DNA of 46,906 nucleotides from a bacterium (GTDB taxonomy: Bacteria > Planctomycetota > Planctomycetia > Planctomycetales > Planctomycetaceae), in the NCBI GenBank assembly GCA_016124895.1, contig WGMU01000133.1:1-46906 (forward strand), read 5' to 3'. Below, one piece after another: positions 33,906-42,491 of this stretch (its first letter is position 1; every line of letters begins with the position of its first letter). The notes under the pieces were generated by a model. That model saw nothing but the letters and a program-made list of their open reading frames with translations. It was not told where the DNA came from and did not search any database. A program made the position numbers and the translations under genes.

Positions 33906-34799
33906 AACGGAACGGGAATGGCTCCGCGCATCGCGTGGGCTTTTTCGACCGATGCCGAGCTGGTCAGCCTGTCGATGGCTTGCGAAACGGGTGACCTGTT
34001 CGCCGTCGATCAGTCCGGCGGCCTGTATCAGCTCAATCGTGAAGGCCGGATCGGCTGCCTCAGTCGCGGCCTGAAGAATGCTCGCCTGCTGCGCTGGTGC
34101 GACAGTGGCGATGCCGGCGTCGCGGTGTGTGGCGACGACGAGTTCTGCGTGCTCGATAGCCGGCTGAACGTCCTGTGGTCAGCGGACGCTCCGTCAAGAA
34201 TCGTCACGGCCGCCATCGACGCGTGGGGACATAACATCGCGCTGACGCTCGAAAACTGCGACAACGTGCTGCTGAGCGTCGACCGCGAAAAACTCGGTCA
34301 GTTCAGGACACTGCAGCCACTGAAGTTTCTGCAGTTCAGCGTCGGCAAACCGCGGCTGATCGGCGCGGCAGAGTACGGCCTGCTGTGCTGTTACCGCTTC
34401 AATGGCAGGGAAGTCTTCGCCGAAAAGCTGTGGTCGACCGTCGGCGATCTGAGCGTGACCGAGGACGGCAAGCAGATCTTTCTGGCCAGCCACGCGCATG
34501 GGGTACAACAGTTCGATCGCCACGGTACCAGTCAGGCGTCGTACATCGTCGAAGGTACGCCGAACCGCGTCTCCGCCAGCTTCTTCGGCGAACGCGTCGT
34601 TGCGTCGACCATCGAACGCCACCTCTACTGGCTCGACGCCGACGGCGCCCTGCTGTGGGCGGCGGAAACTCCCGAACCCGTCGTCAACCTGATCTGCGAC
34701 CCCCTGGGCGAATGGCTGATCGTCGGCTTCCAGTCCGGCCGCGTCCTGAGACTCGACTGGGAATCCGACCGGGCTGGTTCCCACCGGCCATCGTCGTGA
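33876..34799 (+). CDS. cytoplasmic beta-propeller protein, function unknown
   Basis: This 307-residue protein has no signal peptide or membrane segment. It consists of about seven repeated strand groups of WD40/PQQ-like type (GDLFAVDQSGGLYQLNREG, DEFCVLDSRLNVLWSAD, KQIFLASHAHGVQQFDRHG, RHLYWLDADGALLWAAE). Propellers of this type are usually binding platforms; I cannot name a partner. GGAAGG 5 nt upstream supports the start. The last eight residues (AGSHRPSS) are encoded by a GC-rich sequence at 34772-34789 that matches the repeat at 12952-12969 at 16 of 18 positions, so the original C-terminus may have been changed by a repeat. Confidence 0.7.
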   Translation: MAAASPDWLHNGTGMAPRIAWAFSTDAELVSLSMACETGDLFAVDQSGGLYQLNREGRIGCLSRGLKNARLLRWCDSGDAGVAVCGDDEFCVLDSRLNVLWSADAPSRIVTAAIDAWGHNIALTLENCDNVLLSVDREKLGQFRTLQPLKFLQFSVGKPRLIGAAEYGLLCCYRFNGREVFAEKLWSTVGDLSVTEDGKQIFLASHAHGVQQFDRHGTSQASYIVEGTPNRVSASFFGERVVASTIERHLYWLDADGALLWAAETPEPVVNLICDPLGEWLIVGFQSGRVLRLDWESDRAGSHRPSS

Positions 34800-34918
34800 A
34801 CGCTCTCGTCAACGAGTATCCCTGTTTGCTCGCGCTCAGGCCCACGAAGCGGCAAGAGGTACACGTTCAGAGTCTGGCGATCGAGTCACTCCGGATCGGT
34901 GCCTCTCGTGTTTCACAG

Positions 34919-35278
34919 CTACGAAGCAGTCGTTGAAGAAGATTTGGGCATTTCTTCAGTCACATACAAGGTCCAATCGAGTGCAATGCCCAAGAGCTCC
35001 TGCGCCACGAAGAACGGACCTTGTGACGCACCGCATTCCGGACAAAGGCACGCGAGTTCGCCAGTTGTGGTCGTCGGAGCCATGCGAAGGCCGAAACTCA
35101 TGAGCCATCGATCGCGCCGCGCCGCAGCCTGCGAGTCGAAGGTCGGTGAGTCCTCATCCAGAAGAGCATAGAAGCTGCAGGCGTGAATGACGTCCATCCT
35201 GGTCGAGCATTTGCAGCAGGGCATGACGAAGATGTGGACGTGCGGCTCGGTGGGACAGTCGGGCTCGAATCTGGTCAT
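34919..35278 (-). CDS. small protein with two Cys clusters, probable zinc ribbon
   Basis: From the ATG at 35278 (AGAGG about 8 nt upstream) the product is 119 residues. It has paired cysteines: CCKCSTRMDVIHAC near the N-terminus and CLCPECGAS in the second half, the spacing of a zinc-ribbon or short metal-binding fold. The frame stays open to 35506, but the extra 76 residues look non-coding. I do not recognise a family. It stands between the propeller gene (convergent side) and the LarA homologue, with no operon partner. Confidence 0.55.
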   Translation of the reverse strand: MTRFEPDCPTEPHVHIFVMPCCKCSTRMDVIHACSFYALLDEDSPTFDSQAAARRDRWLMSFGLRMAPTTTTGELACLCPECGASQGPFFVAQELLGIALDWTLYVTEEMPKSSSTTAS

Positions 35279-35547
35279 GCACTGGACCTCTCCAGGAAGA
35301 CCATGCTGCAGAACGCAGGGAACGGGAGAGCTGATTGAGTTCAGCCCTTCAGATGCAGGGCGGAGAGCGTCCACCTGAAGAGGACTTCCACCTCGCTGAT
35401 AATCACACTCGCGAACGCACCTTCCGGTGCTTCCGGCACCCGAGTCACGGTCAGATGTCGCGGGAAGAGAACAGCCGTTGGCGACTCTGACTGAGTGGAG
35501 TAACACGATCGAATTCCAGTCCTTCGGTCATAAGCCGTTGCAGCCGC

Positions 35548-36780
35548 TTACTCATCCTTCAGCCGGTAGAGCTGCTCGCCAGCTTTGCGGACCAGCAGGA
35601 TGCCTTCGTCTTCGCGGTTGGCGAATGACTCGACATCAATGGTGGCCGGGTCGCGGTAGCCGAGGTTGATCCGCTCGCAGACGTCGGGCGGGATCTGTGA
35701 AGCCAGCGTCACTTTGACGCGCGGCTTTTCGACGCCATCTTCAAACGTGCCGGTGCCGCGGACGTGGGTCGAGTGGGCGAGGATGCCCCACGGGTAATCC
35801 CTGAAGCGGTCCCATTGCTGCGTGAAGTAATCGCGGACGTGATAGCCGACTTCTTCGATCAGCTTGCCGTGCGTGATCGAAATCTCGTGCAGATGCGGCG
35901 CGTAGATGATCAGCTCGCCGTCGTCCGCGACCACGGGTTCCAGCTTGTACATGCACTTCCCGGCGACCCACAGCTCGTCGTACATCAGCGGTGCGCACGA
36001 AAGCACGGTGTGATACGGCTTCTCGACCCATTCGATATGCACCTGCGACGAAACGTCGGCGGCCTGTGCCCAGGCCTCTTCCGGCACGCCGTAAAACAGG
36101 TCGTAGATTTCGGCCTTGCCGTTGACGACGAATGTTAGCGCGCGACGCTCGGCAGGGATCATCTTCGCGGCCCGGTTCACGACGCGCCGCACCGGAGTGT
36201 CTTTGACGCCGATGATGCCGACGTTGGTGATCAGAGCACCCAGCCAGTGGAAGAAGTTGAGCAGTTCCGGGCCGGAGATTCCGGGGAAGAAGTACTTGTT
36301 GCCTCCCGAGAAGCCGACAACTTCGTGCGGGAAGACCGGGCCGAGCACCAGCAGGACATCGTAGTCGCGAATGAGTGAGTTAATCTGGACGGGCACGTCC
36401 AGCGAGAGCAGGCCGTCGGAGACTTCCTCAACATCCGCACGAGTCAGCTCGCCGATCGTCGTGAGCTGCTCCGGATCATCCCACGCGTGGTTGTAGAGCG
36501 TCACGTCGGCGAAGCGGCCGTTCCGATCGGCGTCGCTGATGCCCAGCAGTCGGCAGATCGCTTCCTGCGGCATCGGTGGATGCGTGCCGAGAGCGACAAC
36601 GATGTCGATCTTTGTCGCGGCTGGCTGCAGGGCTCTGTGGACGGCGTCGAACAGCAGCGGCAGCGGCGCGGTCCGCGTCGCGTCAGGGACAACCAGCAGG
36701 ACGCGTTTGTTTTCAAAATCGGCAACGTTCAGTCGTTCGGAAATGCGCTGCCGGACGTCAGCTTCGGAAATGGTCTGCAT
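35548..36780 (-). CDS. LarA-family (nickel-pincer) racemase/epimerase homologue
   Basis: The 410-residue protein belongs to the LarA/DUF2088 family, whose founder (lactate racemase) carries a covalently bound nickel-pincer nucleotide. The active-site pattern is intact. DATR at 33-36 and GTH (H67) match the N-terminal site. H152, K162 and H178 in PHEVVGFSGGNKYFFPGISG onward have the same spacings (10 and 16) as H174, K184 and H200 of L. plantarum LarA, numbered from memory; the lysine holds the cofactor. It probably racemises or epimerises a 2-hydroxy acid. The cofactor genes larB, larC and larE are not in the window. It is monocistronic on the minus strand, downstream of a nested hairpin. Confidence 0.88.
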   Translation of the reverse strand: MQTISEADVRQRISERLNVADFENKRVLLVVPDATRTAPLPLLFDAVHRALQPAATKIDIVVALGTHPPMPQEAICRLLGISDADRNGRFADVTLYNHAWDDPEQLTTIGELTRADVEEVSDGLLSLDVPVQINSLIRDYDVLLVLGPVFPHEVVGFSGGNKYFFPGISGPELLNFFHWLGALITNVGIIGVKDTPVRRVVNRAAKMIPAERRALTFVVNGKAEIYDLFYGVPEEAWAQAADVSSQVHIEWVEKPYHTVLSCAPLMYDELWVAGKCMYKLEPVVADDGELIIYAPHLHEISITHGKLIEEVGYHVRDYFTQQWDRFRDYPWGILAHSTHVRGTGTFEDGVEKPRVKVTLASQIPPDVCERINLGYRDPATIDVESFANREDEGILLVRKAGEQLYRLKDE

Positions 36781-37207
36781 GATGCGTTCTTGAGTTTGCT
36801 GAATTGACGACCGACTGACGCTGCTTCACTCGCCGTTTAACGCAGCGATCGATGTCGTCTGGAATGTTCATTGGAAAGACCTTCGTTGCCTTCTCACCTT
36901 CTGTCCCAACTGGCTTCAGTGAGGTCGCGTCTCAAACACGCTGTCTAATCCGGGATTTGAGAGCGAGTCTAATTGGACAGCGCCACTTTGGCGAAATGTG
37001 CGAGGATACAAGCACGAAGCGCAAGCGAGTGTGTTTGACGTAACTGACTCACTCGCTTGCGCTTCGTGCTTGTACGGCAACCGAAAGTGGCGCTGTCCAA
37101 CTAAAAAGCAGAAGAGAACGAAGGTAACGAAGAAATTTGTCGTCTGTCTGTGGCCTTAAACCGGTGACTCAGGATTTCTGAACCGGGAGCGTTCTCACTC
37201 GGCGTGT
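36781..37207. other. 427-bp gap dominated by nested inverted repeats
   Basis: There is no coding frame. The gap lies between the end of the CaCA exchanger gene and the start of the LarA homologue, both on the minus strand. It holds the nested hairpin at 36973-37100 and presumably the LarA promoter in 36781-36970, an AT-richer stretch than its neighbours. Confidence 0.6.
36973..37100. repeat. nested perfect inverted repeats
   Basis: The outer arms TTGGACAGCGCCACTTT (36973-36989) and their exact inverse (37084-37100) enclose a second perfect inverted repeat with 25-bp arms (37007-37031 and 37050-37074) and an 18-nt loop. Transcripts would fold into a very stable hairpin. It may terminate the upstream exchanger transcript, or be one palindromic element inserted in another. 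Confidence 0.9.
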
Positions 37208-38308
37208 TCAATGCCCCGGCGACAGACCGGCGGCGAAACTGACTCCCAGATACGCAAGGTAGGCGGCAAGCAGGACGATACCGAAACGGCGTGAGAGTTC
37301 GGTGCGGCACGCGTAAATGCCGATGCGGAAAACGACCAGCACAAACAGCATCGCCGGAAACATGACCTGGTAGAACGAGTCGGCGACTTCCAGTCCACCG
37401 CTGGTAACTGCCGACGCGGCGCCAGCGACGAACAGTGCGTTCAGAATGTCGGCTCCAATGATGTTGCCGACGGCCAGGTCACCATGCCCACGCCGTGCGG
37501 CGTTGACCGCCGTCACGAGTTCGGGCAGCGAGGTTCCAAACGCGACCAGCGTTGCCGCGAGAATCGATTCCGGAATGTTGACTCGGCGTGCAAGGATACT
37601 GACGGCCGGGATGAGCACGTTGGCGGAAACCAGCACGCCAGCGAGTGCGAGCAGCAGTTTAACGATGATCGTCGCGTTGCCGCCGGCTGGTTCGTCGTCA
37701 GCTTCTGTGGCGTCAACGAGTTCTGTCGTTGAAAGGTCGGACTCCGGCGCTGATCCAGCATCGGCGGCCGGCCCCGCTGTCGATGTTCGACTCCAGGCGA
37801 TCGAGGCCCACAGATAAGCGGCCAGCAGGGCGAGACACAGAAAGCCGGCCCATCGCGGAAAACAACCGACGCTTCCGTCTTCAAACACGGACAACGGGTC
37901 GGACCACGGAATCGACAGCGCGACGAGCAGCACTCCCGAGGCGAGTTGAATCCAGCCCTGCCGGTTGGCGATGGACCACGGAATCGTCAGCGGCCGGATC
38001 AGGCACGCAACTCCTAGAATCAGGCCTGTGTCGCAGATGATCGAACCGACGGCGTTACCCATCGCCAGGCCGGGATCTCCCTGAAACGCGGCGAGGACCG
38101 AGACCGCGACTTCCGGCGCCGTTGTGCCGAGACTGACAACGGTTGCCCCGATGACGACTTTCGGTACGCCGGACCGTTCGGACAGAACGACCGCGTAATC
38201 AACGACCAGATCAGCGAACTTTGACAGAGCGACCAGACTCGCCGCGACCACGCCCAGCAGCACGAGTGCCGAGCGAGGTTCCAGATACTGGTGGATCAGT
38301 TCTTCCAT
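37208..38308 (-). CDS. CaCA-family Na+/Ca2+ exchanger-like membrane protein
   Basis: This 366-residue protein starts at the ATG at 38308 (MEELIHQYLE); the frame open to 38677 overlaps the divergent esterase and is rejected. It has the two-fold repeat of calcium/cation antiporters. The alpha-1 block GATVVSLGTTAPEVAVS with GNAVGSIICDTGLI lies at 54-98. The alpha-2 block ATLVAFGTSLPELVTA with GNIIGADILN lies at about 258-295. About ten helices are present, with a charged acidic loop (about 180-215) between halves. The glutamates of both alpha repeats, which bind the cation, are kept. The alpha-1 motif has TTAPE in place of the usual TSLPE. Ion choice (Ca, Na or other) cannot be read. Confidence 0.9.
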   Translation of the reverse strand: MEELIHQYLEPRSALVLLGVVAASLVALSKFADLVVDYAVVLSERSGVPKVVIGATVVSLGTTAPEVAVSVLAAFQGDPGLAMGNAVGSIICDTGLILGVACLIRPLTIPWSIANRQGWIQLASGVLLVALSIPWSDPLSVFEDGSVGCFPRWAGFLCLALLAAYLWASIAWSRTSTAGPAADAGSAPESDLSTTELVDATEADDEPAGGNATIIVKLLLALAGVLVSANVLIPAVSILARRVNIPESILAATLVAFGTSLPELVTAVNAARRGHGDLAVGNIIGADILNALFVAGAASAVTSGGLEVADSFYQVMFPAMLFVLVVFRIGIYACRTELSRRFGIVLLAAYLAYLGVSFAAGLSPGH

Positions 38309-38628
38309 GAGGGATTCTGCACGGGGAGAGGGCGGGGGCGGATTGCGTTGAGCGGGCATCCGGCGTCGCGAAACGCAGATCAACGTCTGCGGATTACGGC
38401 GGAAGCGGATAGAGCTGGACGGTATCGCCTGCGTGCGTTGCCGTAAATCGACGCGGATCGTTGACGTCTGCAAGCGGTCGCTCGTCCCGTCTGACTCTGC
38501 CCGCTGAGATTCGTCACTCGCCGTTGCAGGCAATTTGCAGTCCGGCCTTCTATTCTCTGCCGCTCGCAAACGTCGGACTTCCGATCTGACGAACAGGCAA
38601 TGCTTGCAGAAAACGGGAAATCGAACCG
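38309..38628. other. divergent gap, nothing specific seen
   Basis: This 320-bp gap lies between the exchanger and the HSL-type esterase, which point apart. It must hold both promoters. I see no convincing -35/-10 pair, repeat or small gene. Confidence 0.5.
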
Positions 38629-39552
38629 ATGCCGCTGCATCCTCAATGTCAGGCTTTTCTCGATCAGTTCGCGGCACTCAACATTCCGCCGCTGGATCAG
38701 TTACCACTCGATCAGATTCGCGCCTTGTCGGTGCCGGTTCCCGGCGAACCAGAGCCGGTTGCGGTGGTCGAAGATCGACTCGTTTCAGGGCCGGGTGGCG
38801 CGCCGGAGATTCCCGTCCGCGTCTACCAGCCGAACAACGGCGAGAAGCCGCGAGCCGGCCTCATCTTTTATCACGGCGGCGGCTGGGTGATCGGCACACT
38901 CAACACCTATGGCAGCCTGTGCCACCTGCTGGCGAACGCGGGAGACTGCGTGGTCGTCTCGGTCGATTACCGGCTCGCGCCCGAGCATCGGTTTCCGGCC
39001 GCGTTCGACGATTCGTACGCCGCGACGGTCTGGGTAAGGGAGAACGCCGCCGAACTGGGCATCGATCCAGAGCGGATCGTCGTTTGCGGCGACTCGGCCG
39101 GAGGCAATCTGGCTGCGGCAGTTTGCCTGCTCGCTCGAGATCGGGGCTCGATCCCCATCGCGGCGCAGGTGCTCGTTTACCCGATCACGAACGACGACCT
39201 CGACACGCCGTCGTATCGCGAATTCGCCGAGGGTTACATGCTGACGCGACGCTCGATGGCCTGGTTCTGGCAGCAGTATCTCGAACGCCCCGACCAGTCC
39301 GCCGACATCCGTTGCTCACCGCTGAAATCCGACGATCTGTCCGGCCTGCCGCCGGCCCTTGTCCTGTCCGCCGAGTACGACGTGCTGCGCGACGAAAGCG
39401 AGGCTTACGCAGCACGCCTGCGCGACGCCGGAGTCACCGTCACGCTCGACCGTTATGACGGCATGATTCACGGGTTCCTGCGGCGAACCGATCTGTACGA
39501 CCGCGCTCGCGAGGCCGTGCAGCAGATCAGCGAGTTCATCCGCGGTGTCTGA
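38629..39552 (+). CDS. HSL-family alpha/beta-hydrolase (esterase/lipase)
   Basis: This 307-residue cytoplasmic esterase belongs to the hormone-sensitive-lipase (bacterial family IV) group. It has the HGGGW oxyanion motif (82-86), VDYRLAPEHRFPAAFDD, nucleophile S156 in GDSAGGN, acid D251 in SAEYDVLRDE, and H281 in GMIHGF. A complete triad at standard spacing predicts activity on short-chain esters. There is no signal peptide. It converges with the TruD-family gene across a small repeat. Confidence 0.94.
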   Translation: MPLHPQCQAFLDQFAALNIPPLDQLPLDQIRALSVPVPGEPEPVAVVEDRLVSGPGGAPEIPVRVYQPNNGEKPRAGLIFYHGGGWVIGTLNTYGSLCHLLANAGDCVVVSVDYRLAPEHRFPAAFDDSYAATVWVRENAAELGIDPERIVVCGDSAGGNLAAAVCLLARDRGSIPIAAQVLVYPITNDDLDTPSYREFAEGYMLTRRSMAWFWQQYLERPDQSADIRCSPLKSDDLSGLPPALVLSAEYDVLRDESEAYAARLRDAGVTVTLDRYDGMIHGFLRRTDLYDRAREAVQQISEFIRGV

Positions 39553-39571
39553 CACGTTTTGCCGAGGGCTC

Positions 39572-39647
39572 GTGTGCCACTGGCTCTGCCAGTGCGAATC
39601 TTCCGGGCTTCCACATTCCGTCAACACCGGCAAGGCCAGTGACACAC
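39572..39647. repeat. REP-like inverted repeat between convergent genes
   Basis: GTGTGCCACTGGC (39572-39584) is inverted with one mismatch at 39635-39647. The left arm also starts a tight hairpin CACTGGC-TCT-GCCAGTG (39578-39594). It lies between convergent stops and may act as a bidirectional terminator. Confidence 0.7.
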
Positions 39648-39693
39648 TTGCGTCATTCCGCTTCCTTTGGGGATCGGCGTCTGCGGCTTTGGG

Positions 39694-40881
39694 TCAAACG
39701 ATCTGCTCTGCCAGCGTCAGCCGTTTGACGAGCATCGTGGCGTACGAGCCGCGGGGCAGGTCGAAGTTGAGGATCAGCTTGCGGCGGTCGCGGTGCAATT
39801 CGTCGTCGTCGATCGAGGCCCACAGACTCTCGACGTTGATCAGTGCCGGGCGGACGCCTTTTGAAAAGAAGCTGTCTTTCGGGTGCTTGATGCGGAGTTG
39901 CCGGCGTTCAAGGCCCTCGTCCTGCAGCACGGCGTCGAGCAATGCGAGTGCGGCTTCGTCATCGGTGCGTGGCTTCGCGGAGGGAAACGGAAGTTCGACG
40001 TTTTGCAGCGCAGCGGCTTCGTCTTTGGTCAGTGACGCCGGCAGCGCGACAATGCCCGCTCGCAGTTCGAGGTCCCGCAGTCGCGAGGCGTCGACACTTG
40101 ATCGCAGCAGTCGGTCGAGCATCCGGTTCCAGACGGCGCTTTGCCACGCAGAGAGATACAGCCCGCGCAGGTCGATGCTCAGGCAGCCAAACGCACCGCG
40201 GAAATCGATCGGCTTGCTGACGGCTTCCTTGTCGGCAAGAAACGTGATCACGCTGCGGCGATGCGACTTATCGAGAGCCTGCTTGCACTCGCCCCACCGC
40301 CCCCAGTGCTCGCGGAGAATCTCCTTCTGCCTCTTCTCAGCCGCCCGGTCAAACGGATGCGGATCCGCCAGAGCGAGCCACAGCGCACGTTCCCAGTCGC
40401 CGAGGCACCACGCTTTCGCGACCCACTCTCCGGAGTCGCACAGCGAGCCGAATCGCTGATCATCGTAGTAGTTCGCGAAGCCGGACCGCCTGACTTCTCC
40501 CGCAGCCGCAACGGCGGCATCGACCTCGTCGGCGGTCATGTCGCGCAGGACGAGTTCAAACCGGTTGCCCGAGATATCTGACGCTGTAAACGCGCGGTCA
40601 ACGTGCCCGAGAAACTCCAGCTCGAACAGAGTTTGCTGCAGCGAGGTCTGCGGTCCGTCCTGAATCGTGAGATACTGCACCGTGATCGCATGCCGGTCCT
40701 TGAGGCCACCGTAACTGATTCGCCAGCGTGGAATGTTCCATTGCTCAACGATCTGCGAGATGACTTCGACCGTCCCGATCGACTGTTTCGTCAGCCGATA
40801 CAGCGCAAACGCCCCGCGCGAAGGAGCGACCGACGTCAGTTCTTCAACGCGGAAGTCTTCGGGGCGGGATTTGAGTTTCAT
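39694..40881 (-). CDS. truD: TruD-family tRNA pseudouridine synthase
   Basis: TruD makes pseudouridine 13 in tRNA-Glu. The 395-residue protein shows the family landmarks: FRVEEL at 10-15, the catalytic-site GGLKDRHAIT with D62, SGNRFELVLR, NYYDDQRFGS, and a TRUD insert with a long C-terminal completion (SFFSKGVRPALINVE, KRLTLAEQIV). Length is in the range of bacterial and archaeal-like TruD proteins. The ATG at 40881 is adjacent to the start of a repeat. The substrate is inferred from the family; planctomycete members have not been shown to act on U13 as far as I know. Confidence 0.92.
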   Translation of the reverse strand: MKLKSRPEDFRVEELTSVAPSRGAFALYRLTKQSIGTVEVISQIVEQWNIPRWRISYGGLKDRHAITVQYLTIQDGPQTSLQQTLFELEFLGHVDRAFTASDISGNRFELVLRDMTADEVDAAVAAAGEVRRSGFANYYDDQRFGSLCDSGEWVAKAWCLGDWERALWLALADPHPFDRAAEKRQKEILREHWGRWGECKQALDKSHRRSVITFLADKEAVSKPIDFRGAFGCLSIDLRGLYLSAWQSAVWNRMLDRLLRSSVDASRLRDLELRAGIVALPASLTKDEAAALQNVELPFPSAKPRTDDEAALALLDAVLQDEGLERRQLRIKHPKDSFFSKGVRPALINVESLWASIDDDELHRDRRKLILNFDLPRGSYATMLVKRLTLAEQIV

Positions 40882-40890
40882 GGAAAACTC

Positions 40891-41019
40891 GGAATGAGGA
40901 GTTCGGAATGACAGGCAGAGTTCAGATTCCGAACCGCTCGTCGCTCCGGATCTGTTTTGAGTTTACGCCGCTCAGACGAATCGCTGCTCGCTGATTCCGC
41001 ATTCCGAACTCCGCATTCC
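40891..41019. repeat. inverted repeat filling the truD-MATE gap
   Basis: The 20-bp arms at 40891-40910 and 41000-41019 match at 19 of 20 (core GAGTTCGGAATG). They span the whole gap between the TruD start and the MATE stop (41022), the right arm ending 2 bp from that stop. Any MATE mRNA would end in this hairpin. Confidence 0.8.
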
Positions 41020-41021
41020 AC

Positions 41022-42491
41022 TCATACCTTTGTCTCGATCCATCGCCCGCGATGAAAATACGTTGCCATCGCGATTGCTCGCAGGGCGACATCGATGCCC
41101 ATGCCCAGCCAGGCGCCCCACAGGCCGAGCTGGTATTCGTGGGCGAGCAGCCAGGCGAGCGGCAGACGGACAAGGAAGATGCCGGCAAAGTTGATCGCCA
41201 TCGGGAAGAACGTGGCGCCGGCGCCGCGAACTCCAACGGCGTAAACAATCGCGACGGCCAGCGGCAGTTCGAAGAATGCCAGCAGACGCATCGCCGGCGC
41301 TCCGACTTCGCTCACAGCCGGGTCCTCGTGCATCAGTTCATAAATCCGGCCAGCTCCGAAATAGAACAGCAGCGAGATACCCAGTGCCAGCAGACTCGCC
41401 TGCAGGACGGCTTCGAGTCCTCCGGCACGGGCTCGTAGCGGCAGACCGGCCCCGAGTGACTGGCCGATCAGCGTGGCCGCTGCCGTGCCCCACGCCCAGG
41501 CGGGCATATAGTTCATTGCCTCGACCTGAACTCCGACAATGTGCGCGGCGTACGTCGCGGAACTGGTCGATCCAGCGTCGAGGTTCCAGATCATCCAGAG
41601 AAAGACGAAGTGGCCGATCCACATCAGCAGACTGTCTGCCGCGGCAGGCGTTCCAACTTTCAGAATACGGCGCACGGTTTCACTGTCGCGGAAAGCGGCG
41701 ACCTGGACGCTCGGTCGCAGTTCGGTCAGACCGCGCAGCAGAACCCAGACCATCGCCGCGCAGCCGACGCCACGGGCCGCGACGGTTCCATACGCGATGC
41801 CGTCCATTCCGAGTGCCGGCAGTGGACCGACTCCGAAGACCAGGCCGCTCGAAAAAAAGACGTTCAGCACGCTGACCATGCCCAGGATCCACATCGGCGA
41901 GCGCATATTGCCGGCACCGCGCAGAGCTGACGCACCGACCAGCGTCATACACGAAAACAGATGCCCAACAGCAGACAGGCGCAGATAGCGGACTGTCAGG
42001 TCGAAGCTCTCGCCGGTCATGCCCAGCAGGCCACCGAACACCGGAGCGACAATCAGCATCAGGACGACCGCAACGCTGCCGAAGACGATCGACAGACTCA
42101 GTGCCGAACTGGCGGCGCGGGTCGCTTCACTGCGTTCGCCGCGGCCCCAGTGCCGCGCGACCAGAGCCGTCGTGCCGATGCCGATCATCGAGTACAGCAG
42201 TTCGGCCAGCCAGTTGACGTACGCGGCGGTGCCAATCGCTGACGTCGCCTCAGCACTCAGCCGGCCGGACAGGTACGTGTCGACAAAGCTGACCAGGAAG
42301 TTCAGAAACTGCTCGGCCAGCACCGGCAGCGCAAGAAACAGAACGGCCGACCGCAGATCGCCACTGAGAATGCGCGACGATGGATCCGCCGGACCGGTAA
42401 CCGGCGGCGAGTCTTCCAGCAGAAACCGGCCGACTTCGCCCGCGGGTGTGATCCGCGGTTCGCCGTCGGAAGTCGAGTCGGTATCAGTCAT
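41022..42491 (-). CDS. MATE-family efflux transporter
   Basis: This 489-residue protein has about twelve membrane helices and the MATE layout in two homologous halves: LALPVLAEQFLNFLVSFVDTYLSGRLS near the start, then VNWLAELLYSMIGIGTTALVARHWGRGE, and LKVGTPAAADSLLMWIGHF opening the second half. MATE proteins export drugs or organic cations by Na+ or H+ exchange; the substrate cannot be told. The start ATG overlaps the stop of the upstream zinc-ribbon membrane protein gene by 8 bp (ATGACTGA), so they are translationally coupled. The N-terminus has an unusual cytoplasmic extension of about 45 residues. Confidence 0.93.
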   Translation of the reverse strand: MTDTDSTSDGEPRITPAGEVGRFLLEDSPPVTGPADPSSRILSGDLRSAVLFLALPVLAEQFLNFLVSFVDTYLSGRLSAEATSAIGTAAYVNWLAELLYSMIGIGTTALVARHWGRGERSEATRAASSALSLSIVFGSVAVVLMLIVAPVFGGLLGMTGESFDLTVRYLRLSAVGHLFSCMTLVGASALRGAGNMRSPMWILGMVSVLNVFFSSGLVFGVGPLPALGMDGIAYGTVAARGVGCAAMVWVLLRGLTELRPSVQVAAFRDSETVRRILKVGTPAAADSLLMWIGHFVFLWMIWNLDAGSTSSATYAAHIVGVQVEAMNYMPAWAWGTAAATLIGQSLGAGLPLRARAGGLEAVLQASLLALGISLLFYFGAGRIYELMHEDPAVSEVGAPAMRLLAFFELPLAVAIVYAVGVRGAGATFFPMAINFAGIFLVRLPLAWLLAHEYQLGLWGAWLGMGIDVALRAIAMATYFHRGRWIETKV

